64,000 bases of DNA from Elgaria multicarinata webbii. Lineage: Eukaryota > Chordata > Lepidosauria > Squamata > Anguidae. Each line of letters starts with the position of its first letter. Position 1 is the stretch's first letter. The notes beneath the pieces were generated by a model. It ran no database searches. It was given only the letters and a program-made list of their open reading frames with translations, and was not told the origin of the DNA. Of this stretch, positions 58,401-64,000 are shown piece by piece. Location of the stretch: assembly GCF_023053635.1 (NCBI RefSeq), contig NC_086178.1, forward strand, positions 37,184,726-37,248,725. The letters run 5' to 3'. The translations under genes were made by a program, and so were the position numbers.

Positions 58401-58650
58401 GGTGTGAATGCAGGTGGTGCTATGGTGGTCCTTCAAAGCTGCTGGTGTAGGCCTGAACACAAGGAAAAACCCCATTGAGATAAATTGAAGTTTTCCAGTA
58501 GAATTTAATGAGCAATATGTGCACCATAAATAAGCTAAATGGCCAAACTAAGTCAAGAATGAAAATATTACCTGTATAAATGGTTAATAAAAGGGTTTAC
58601 ACCCAAAGAATTCATCCAGTTTCGGAAAGTTCTCTCCTCCTTACTTTCTC
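45589..58650 (-). CDS. PLS1: PLS1, last six coding exons (plastin-1 / I-fimbrin)
   Basis: Partial gene; 5' exons lie beyond the right edge. Plastin-1 cross-links actin filaments into tight bundles in microvilli and stereocilia. It has two EF hands and four calponin-homology (CH) domains arranged as two actin-binding units. Six exons (58572-58650, 57211-57325, 53339-53472, 49891-50014, 47104-47228, 45589-45724) join in phase, all GT-AG, into 713 nt coding about the last 236 residues: CH3 from [16 protein letters not shown] onward and all of CH4, ending GLNRMK. Peptides such as [18 protein letters not shown] are plastin signatures. Choice of PLS1 over PLS3 rests on closer likeness (for example [18 protein letters not shown] and the ending) and on the TRPC1 neighbour, which matches known synteny. 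No disabling change is seen. Confidence 0.94.
46085..46390 (-). mobile_element. L2-type LINE, internally deleted
   Basis: TTATTATTTATTTAC tail and 3' end at low coordinates, then on the - strand a block encoding NADDTQL (active-site block with Tyr to Asn), so RT and 3' end are joined by a deletion. PLS1 intron. Confidence 0.6.
46880..47030 (+). mobile_element. CR1-type LINE 3' end
   Basis: GGCATTCAAGAGGCAGCTGG, GGTTGGACTCAATGGCC and the end TCCAACTCTGCTAGTCTATG are diagnostic of amniote CR1 3' ends. It stops about 70 bp short of the PLS1 exon at 47104. Confidence 0.85.
47104..47228 (-). CDS. PLS1: PLS1 exon (CH4)
   Basis: Acceptor TCTTTTAG, donor CTAA|GTAAGT. Encodes [37 protein letters not shown] and LNNA, ending in two bases of a Lys codon. 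Confidence 0.94.
48700..49510 (+). mobile_element. L1-type LINE fragment (reverse transcriptase)
   Basis: RT blocks: [17 protein letters not shown], then [18 protein letters not shown], then [13 protein letters not shown] with the catalytic YADD near 49034. These are L1-type spellings, unlike the L2-type copies. Frameshifts separate the blocks. In PLS1 intron, antisense to the gene. Confidence 0.8.
49891..50014 (-). CDS. PLS1: PLS1 exon (CH4 start)
   Basis: Acceptor CTATTGCAG, donor TTCAAG|GTAATG. Encodes [35 protein letters not shown] and SITSFK. Confidence 0.95.
50169..50213 (+). repeat. (ATT)n microsatellite
   Basis: About fifteen ATT units; it is the 3' tail of the adjacent antisense LINE. 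Confidence 0.9.
50169..51630 (-). mobile_element. L2-type LINE, 5'-truncated, mildly decayed
   Basis: Reading the - strand: [102 protein letters not shown]. The region before FQSGFRP is missing. The YADD block reads as YADDTQL with a nearby frameshift. In PLS1 intron, same strand as the gene. Confidence 0.85.
51640..52720. other. PLS1 intron stretch, unassigned
   Basis: Repeat-like phrases (for example GCAATAAACATATTTTC and a GC-rich CCACCGCGAAATAGGAGG area) but no coding domain or clean element ends that I can name. Confidence 0.35.
52730..53105. mobile_element. hAT-like non-autonomous DNA transposon
   Basis: Left end CAGGGGTCTCCAACCTTTTT; right end is the complement of CAAGGGTCCCCAACGC. 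Eight-base flanks AATTAAGG and TACTAGGG agree at five positions, compatible with an aged hAT 8-bp duplication. Purine-rich interior. Confidence 0.75.
53339..53472 (-). CDS. PLS1: PLS1 exon (CH3 end)
   Basis: Acceptor CTTTTAG, donor AGAAG|GTAAGG. Encodes [34 protein letters not shown] and ALVWQLMR, with the final Arg codon split. Confidence 0.94.
53700..54375. other. PLS1 intron stretch, unassigned
   Basis: Contains GTCAGTGCTTTATTGGAGG and AGTCCTGTAGGAGGATA; may be repeat-derived but I could not define ends or class. Confidence 0.3.
54380..54726 (+). mobile_element. L2-type LINE 3' end
   Basis: Starts with the C-terminal block GGTTGTGGAATGAGCTTCCC, then the T-rich 3'UTR, a decayed hairpin, and an AATAAATAAATAAATAAA tail; the terminal GGTGGTATAGAAATGTAATA unit is repeated after the tail. 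Confidence 0.75.
55028..55165 (-). mobile_element. L2-type LINE 3' end
   Basis: A (TTTGA)n-like run, then the antisense 3' hairpin (ACCGCCCC...GGGCGGT, about 55066-55094) and the A-rich 3'UTR. Confidence 0.7.
55420..55484 (+). repeat. (GT)n microsatellite
   Basis: About 32 GT units with a single GC interruption near 55444. Confidence 0.95.
55501..55542 (+). repeat. tRNA-type SINE, left part (split)
   Basis: TTTAGTGGTTAGAATGTTGG carries the A box; the SINE is interrupted at AAGTCAAGAGAT by an L2-type LINE and resumes near 56071. Confidence 0.8.
55543..56070 (-). mobile_element. L2-type LINE inserted in a SINE
   Basis: Tail (TTTA)n at the low-coordinate end, 3' hairpin at about 55577-55606, then C-terminal RT coding on the - strand ([14 protein letters not shown]-type block; RFKVLVLTF). 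5'-truncated at the ITPVL block. In PLS1 intron. Confidence 0.8.
56071..56200 (+). repeat. tRNA-type SINE, right part (split)
   Basis: GATCCAGGTTCTAGTTCG holds the B box, followed by GGCCATGCTGGGTGATTTTG, GGGCCAGTCACAGACTCTC and GTAGTTGTGAGGATAAAATG, the usual SINE body. AGAT is present on both sides of the LINE. Confidence 0.8.
56230..57195. other. PLS1 intron stretch, nothing recognised
   Basis: No exon, RNA gene or defined repeat seen; includes a locally GC-richer patch at about 56260-56520. Confidence 0.35.
57211..57325 (-). CDS. PLS1: PLS1 exon (CH3)
   Basis: Acceptor CTAACCAG, donor AAAAG|GTTGGT. It completes a Ser codon and encodes [33 protein letters not shown] and SNMKK. Confidence 0.93.
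58117..58139 (+). repeat. (CA)n microsatellite
   Basis: About ten CA units in the PLS1 intron. Confidence 0.9.
58572..58650 (-). CDS. PLS1: PLS1 exon (CH3)
   Basis: Short 79-nt exon: acceptor GCTATAG, donor ACAG|GTAATA. Encodes [18 protein letters not shown] and PFINHLY, with split codons at both ends. This is the start of the third CH domain. Confidence 0.93.
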
Positions 58651-59631
58651 CTATAGCAAAAAGAAAGAAAGTTTGTTAAAATACACATTTTAGCATTTGA
58701 TATTATACATGCCATTAGTCAAAGAGTATAAAAGTAATGTATCTTTGCCTGAGGAATGATCTCTTCTGACCTGGTTGTTAAACTCTGCCAGATGGCTGGG
58801 TATAAATAGAATAGGCATCACAAAGCAGGAAAGGGGTTCCTTCTATCAAAAATGTAATTCCACATCATATGGGGTAAGGAACAGGATACACTACTATACA
58901 AAGGAAAACAAAAATACTCTACTATTTGAGACATGTAGATGGTGAGAATGAAATAAATAAATAAAAAAGAACGTATCATATTTGTACTCCATCCCTACTT
59001 CAAGGAGCTTAGGGCAGTATATGTGGGATAATGCTCCCCCCTCACCAATTACAACAACCATTAGTTCAGTTTGGTTGAGTGAGAATTGTGAAAGTGCACA
59101 CAATGAGCTACATACTGAGAGGGTGGACGTAACTCCAAGACCAATACTTAATTCACTATACCATGCTGATTCCCTTGTTAGCATTCCAGCTTTTACCAAT
59201 TAACTTGGTCAATACCATGTTAATGTTAAATTTATGCCTGTGCTTGTATGTCACAAGTTTAGGAAAACTGTACACTACCTATGGCCACCATGATATATTA
59301 AAGCTGCTTGACTTCTCTTCCCTTCACAATATACCATTTTCTATCAGAAACTCACTTGATAATGTGTGTCAGCTCTACTCACTGCTACTTGATAATGAAA
59401 TATGGCAGGGTGATGTTTTACACAGGTAAGCACTGCCCTGACACAAGTTCTAACTGCCTGAAACAGGAGAACACCCGCCGCCACCTCACAACCCTTCCTG
59501 GCACTGCATTGCACCCCTTCTTGCTGCTGTAAACACAACATGCTCTTTTCCCCTGTCATGTATTCCCTCACCTTTGCCACCACCGAATTGGCTCTATGGA
59601 GAGCCACACCCCCAGTGCCTGTGGGGTTCTC

Positions 59632-59698
59632 ATGCATTGAGCAGGGGGTTGGGCTCGATGGCCTTAAAGGCCTCTTCTAACTATGATTCTATGAAATA
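59632..59698 (+). mobile_element. CR1-type LINE 3'-end scrap
   Basis: GCATTGAGCAGGGGGTTGGG and TTCTAACTATGATTCTATG match the extreme CR1 3' end. Confidence 0.7.
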
Positions 59699-59699
59699 G

Positions 59700-61750
59700 A
59701 AATCACCTGGAGTCTTGCAAGGAACCATTAGAATGTTTTATCACTTCCCCGCCTCTTTCCCCTCTTTCTGCTAAAATTGATTTTACATGGATTTTAATAT
59801 ACTTTCATTCTTTTTATGTAAAATGCCCTTGGTGTGCTATATAAACACTGTCATCATCTTTTCATTTTTAAGATTTCAGACTGAACCACCAATTATCATG
59901 GTATCCTCCTGGAATGCCTGGGAAGTTTGGGAATTGGGGGTACTCTATTTGGAAGTGCACGGGAGTCCACTTCTTCCAGGCGCATGGCTCCCCATAGAGC
60001 TGACACTATGGTCAGGTGCATGACGAGCGAAACAGGGTGAGCAGCTGCTCCCACTGGCCACTTTGCCGGTATGTGGCCCAGGGTGACTTCCAAGACCCCA
60101 TTCACTCACACATGCACACACTCACAATCAAGCTAAACTTGATCACGAAACTGCAAATATTTATCTTTTTATCTTATTACTCTGGTCTTAGTCTTATTCA
60201 TCCTTGTTAGCAAATTGGCCTATATACAAAATGCAACCATATGTAATCTTATTATAAAAAAAACTGCAATTCTATACATGTCTACTCATAAGCAGACTCA
60301 CTCTGTTCAATGGAGCTTACTCCCAGGAAGGCGGGTATAGGATTGTAGCCAAAATCCATGATACATGATTGTATATAAATTAAATATTTCAACAATTTAG
60401 TTTAGATTTATGCTTCTGCAGTTTTTCAGCGTATTTTATAATTTGACACTGTGAACAGTAAGCCAAAAAGGACCATTTTTATGTATAGCTATATGCATTT
60501 TGTTTAAGGAACACTATAAAATTCTTTTGTCATGATTGGCTTGTTCTGCTCAAATTGAATTATATTTTATTCAGAAGTCTCCTTCATTGAGAAAAATATG
60601 CTATTTAAATATGGACTATAATGTCTCTTGGGATCAATGATTGAGACTATTTTTGTTAGTTTGTTTGAGATGATTGCTAAAACATTATCTAACCAAAATA
60701 TATTTCAAACATTTCAAAGACAACTAGCAAATGCTTCCAGGAAAGCTTATTATAGAAAGAATATCAGATACTAAAGGAAGCATTCACCAGCTCATTCACA
60801 TTAAGAATTAAAACAGCATGCTGAATAATGCCAGTAAAAATCCACTCTAGACAAATAGGAGCAATAGCGTGCAAGTTGAAAGAATGCAATTCTGACTAAA
60901 AGGAACTGTGGAACTAAAAATAACACACGGTATTTAATATGCCACTCTAAACAAGATCCTTTGTTATAAAGGCCCATAAGAATTGTCAAGCATTTGAGAT
61001 GGTTGAAAATTGACCAGCTTTTCATTAACTCCATCCCATCTCCACCCCCTCACTCTTTTTCATTGTTCAAAATATACCTTCTGGGAACATACACTATATT
61101 TTATGTGGCAGAAGAGACAAATAATGAAAAACCCAAAGAAACTGGGCCATGTATTTAACAACTTGCCCTATGGCACTTCTCTTCTGTGACCACAATGTTA
61201 TACAGCAATATATTATGCTGAGAGAATAAGCAGCAGAGATTATAAGCAACTAATCAACATGGTAGCTCTCCCTCCCTCTCACAAGATAGCAAAATGCTGG
61301 GTACAATTTCATTTCAGTTAGGAAAATGGGAGTCAATAACACATCCCGTAATCAATCTGCAGAAATAAAAATCCCCGAGAACCACTAGGCTATAACTCTC
61401 ACTCTGATGGATCTTATTTCTCCATGACAGCAAAAATCTTTGCCCTTCACCAATACTAACACACTGGAGCAATGGCCTGATGACCTGTGGAAGATGGCAA
61501 TCAATTTCTATGAGCATTAGATATGAAAGTCACAATCTGATGCTAAGAAGTCACACTTCCAATGAAACACAGACTATTCTCCCACCATGGTTGTTCATAT
61601 TCCATATAATCATATGGACTATAGCCCATATAGCCATATCCAAACAACAGAGAGAACTTGCAGTAGAATCCTTCCTGTGTTGGAGGATAACAACATTTAT
61701 ACTGGACATCATATCCATAATAAAGACCCAGGCCATAGGAATTCAAATTC
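59700..61750. other. PLS1 intron, largely unassigned
   Basis: I looked for the next upstream plastin exon and did not find it. One short CAATCCTAT-family repeat lies at 60262-60351. Confidence 0.4.
60262..60351. repeat. Short palindromic MITE (CAATCCTAT family)
   Basis: Left ACTGCAATTCTATACATG, centre CAATGGAGCTTACTCCC, right GTATAGGATTGTAGCC; ends complementary. Confidence 0.6.
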
Positions 61751-61759
61751 CAGAGAAGG

Positions 61760-62350
61760 AAGATCTGGGCACAGTTACACATGATCTAGTCCTTTCCAGT
61801 TTAGATTATTGCAATGTTTTCTACATGGGGCTTCCCTTGAAGAATATTTGGAGACTACAGTTGGTGCGAAAGGCATCAGCCAGTATGTTTTGGGGTATCT
61901 GTTTTTCAGAACATTTGCACTGACTCTCTATTTGTTTCAAGGCCCAATTCAAGGTGCTGGTAATTACCTACAAACCTTAAATGGTTCATGACCAGAATAT
62001 TTAAAGGGCTGCCTCCTCCTGCATGAACCTGCCCACCAATTATGGTCATCATTGAAGGCCCTGCTCTGTGTTCTGCCTTCAGTGGCAACACCCTAGTTGT
62101 GGAATTATTTCCTAAGAGAAGTTCACCTGGACCCTTCATTGATCGCTGACAGTCAAGACATTTTTATTTCACCAATTTTTTTTTGTTTTTAAACTATGTT
62201 ATCTTTGCTAGCCACTTTTTTTTAACTTTGGTTTTTAAAGTGGTTTTATGGTTCTCATTATTTACTGTATCAAAACTGCATTTGACTGTTGCAAACTGCC
62301 TTGATGTGCTTATGGGGGCTGAAAGAGAATCTATGAATGTTTCTATAAAG
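61760..62350 (+). mobile_element. L2-type LINE 3' part, old
   Basis: Blocks on the + strand: LGTVTHDLVLSSLDYCNVF, YMGLPLKNIWRLQLV, then FKVLVITYK-like and LWNYFLREVHL-like spellings with several frameshifts, then a T-rich 3'UTR. PLS1 intron. Confidence 0.75.
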
Positions 62351-63170
62351 AAAGAAATACTATTTTATTACTGCAGCACGAGACTTGCACTCAGTGGAGT
62401 TCTGTTGGCACAGGATGAAGGGGGTGGCAATTTTCGCTGATTCTTCCTTTCCACTGTAGCCCCTTGGGGGTCTTCCAGAACAGTGTAGGAAGTGGCACTG
62501 GGGTTTCAGGAGGCAGGGAGTTTTGGCAAAAATCACTCCCATTTCTGGAGGGGCACATCTGGATGCAACCCATTGTATTTGTAAGAGTGTCTTCTAAAAT
62601 TAGAGCTCAAGCCATTTGAGAGGGAGAAGAGATGATAAACAGTGATAAACAGCGCTCTCGTTGTTACAGCTTGCAGCAGTAAATTTTTACTGCTGGCAAA
62701 CTTGTGTGTCCAAAGTCTTGACTATCTCTCACACCACATTTGTGAGGCTCCAACTCATGGCTCCAAGAAAAGCCCTTTTACAAATGCAAGAAGTCAAGCT
62801 GGCATTTAGGTAGGGCTCTTTGAATGAATGACTTCATTAGTATTTTTTTCTCAGTTGTGACGGCATATTAAAACAAAGATAGCAATATATAACCAATGCA
62901 GCAGGACAATTAGAAGGGAAGCAGTCATAATAGGAAGGGGAGGTGAAATCAGAACTCTCAAGATAAACACATTTACAGGCTAAAGAAAAATACTAAATAC
63001 AGTACCTACATTAGGAGGGGTCAAATCTGTATTTCATGAAGAAAAATGGAAAAATTATAAACTTTCAGATTATGACAACTCACCTAAGAAGCAACGAGCA
63101 AGGAATGAATATGTTCACTCATATTATTTGGAAGAGCAGCACCCACAAAATGCAGCCTTTGAGATACAAA
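62351..63170. other. PLS1 intron, nothing recognised
   Basis: A/T-rich with one GC-richer patch near 62400-62530. No exon or classified element seen. Confidence 0.35.
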
Positions 63171-63173
63171 CTA

Positions 63174-63800
63174 GGGGCATGTCTACACGAAGAGTTTGCC
63201 CCAGGGTGGCTTCGCATTAGCGGCAGATCATCTACATGACGCATGCAGCCACCATTGTGAAGCCATCCAGGGGCAAACCCCAGAAACTCCACTGAAAAAA
63301 AGTCAAGGATTTACCCCAACTTTTTTCGCAGCAGAGGCTTGTCACAGCCCATGGCACCCCCTGATTGGTCACCATGGGCTGGACAGGGAAGGGGGCGAAT
63401 CTCAGGAGCTCAGGGGAGCCCTGTGCCCCATGGAAAATAATTTTAAAAATGGGAGGAGGGGCCCCACGCCTCTTTAAAAATAATTAAAAAAAAAACAGGG
63501 GGAGGGGAAGGAACAGGCAGCCAGACAGAGGTTGGAGGGAGGAGAGGTGGTTCGGATGCCCGGCATTCCTCTCCTCATCCTCCTGGGTACCTCATTCCTG
63601 CACCCTCGTTCCTTTTCACCTCAGTGCTGGGGCAAAAGTTCACACTTGCATTCCTTCCCATGCAGATCCCAGGATGGAACAAAAGTGCAGGAGCCAGCCA
63701 CCTCAAGGCACCGAAGTGCCACCATCAAGATGGGGGCTCTGTGAGATTCTGGAAGATCTGTAATCAGACCCTACCCCCTGCCACCGTTGCCAATCACCAC
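63174..63800. mobile_element. DNA transposon-like, GGGCATGTCTACAC end, right end not found
   Basis: The left end GGGGCATGTCTACACG matches the ends of the element at 19008-19544. GC-rich interior follows to about 63770. No matching right end is visible before the window ends, so the limits are approximate. Confidence 0.5.
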
Positions 63801-64000
63801 CTGCAGTTCTGTTTTTTAGTTCAAACAGTCAGATAGTCTTGAACAGTATTCTCTGTGAAAATATCCTTGAAGAAAAAGCCAAGGCAATTCTGAGTAGTTC
63901 AGTATGAATTGGTTGAACATTATTCCAAACACCAACAAAACCTCACTTTGTAATCAATGTGTAAGAGAAATGTCCTCCTTTTTTGAGGTGAAACTTTGAA

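Noticed and set aside
63196-63744. Open frames in the GC-rich right end
   Set aside because: They fall within a DNA transposon-like element and show no domain.
58690-64000. Search for the next upstream PLS1 exon (CH2-CH3 linker)
   Set aside because: No stretch on the - strand encodes the expected plastin residues between plausible splice sites; it is presumably outside the window.

Overview
This window is vertebrate nuclear DNA, most likely from a squamate reptile (a lizard or snake). The coding exons are close to their amniote orthologues. The non-coding DNA is rich in L2-type, CR1-type, L1-type and RTE-like LINEs, tRNA-derived SINEs and several families of short foldback DNA transposons, a mixture typical of squamates. 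The species cannot be named from the sequence alone.

Three host genes are present, in the order and relative orientations known from human 3q23, seen here in reverse. PCOLCE2 runs on the + strand and only its last two coding exons are in the window (1063-2424), followed by a 3'UTR and poly(A) signal near 2980. TRPC1 is complete on the - strand. Its 13 coding exons (7279-40652) join to 2,346 nt with every intron GT-AG and phases matching, giving 781 residues; exon 1 sits in a CpG-rich promoter (about 40290-41090). PLS1 (plastin-1) is on the - strand and its last six coding exons are in the window (45589-58650); its 5' part lies beyond the right edge. TRPC1 and PCOLCE2 converge tail to tail, and PLS1 lies upstream of TRPC1 on the same strand.

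The rest is introns and intergenic DNA filled by repeats. There is an L2-type LINE with an uninterrupted 547-codon stretch (ORF and reverse transcriptase) that makes up nearly all of TRPC1 intron 6; an older L2 copy split by two nested DNA transposons in intron 9; an RTE-like LINE with endonuclease and C-terminal zinc-finger remnants in intron 12; an L1-type fragment in PLS1; five copies of one 320-350 bp DNA-transposon-like family; palindromic MITEs, including a pair that brackets the TRPC1 promoter; and a ~180 bp minisatellite in intron 4.

The item most worth following up is a 676-bp insertion in TRPC1 intron 8 (24549-25224). It has a perfect 15-bp target-site duplication, an inverted copy of an internal segment at its left edge, and a compact hammerhead-like RNA motif, an architecture reminiscent of Penelope-like retroelements. 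A second structural signal is a covarying 3'-end hairpin shared by the L2-type copies. I found no CRISPR arrays, operons, tRNA/rRNA genes or other evidence of a prokaryotic or viral system.
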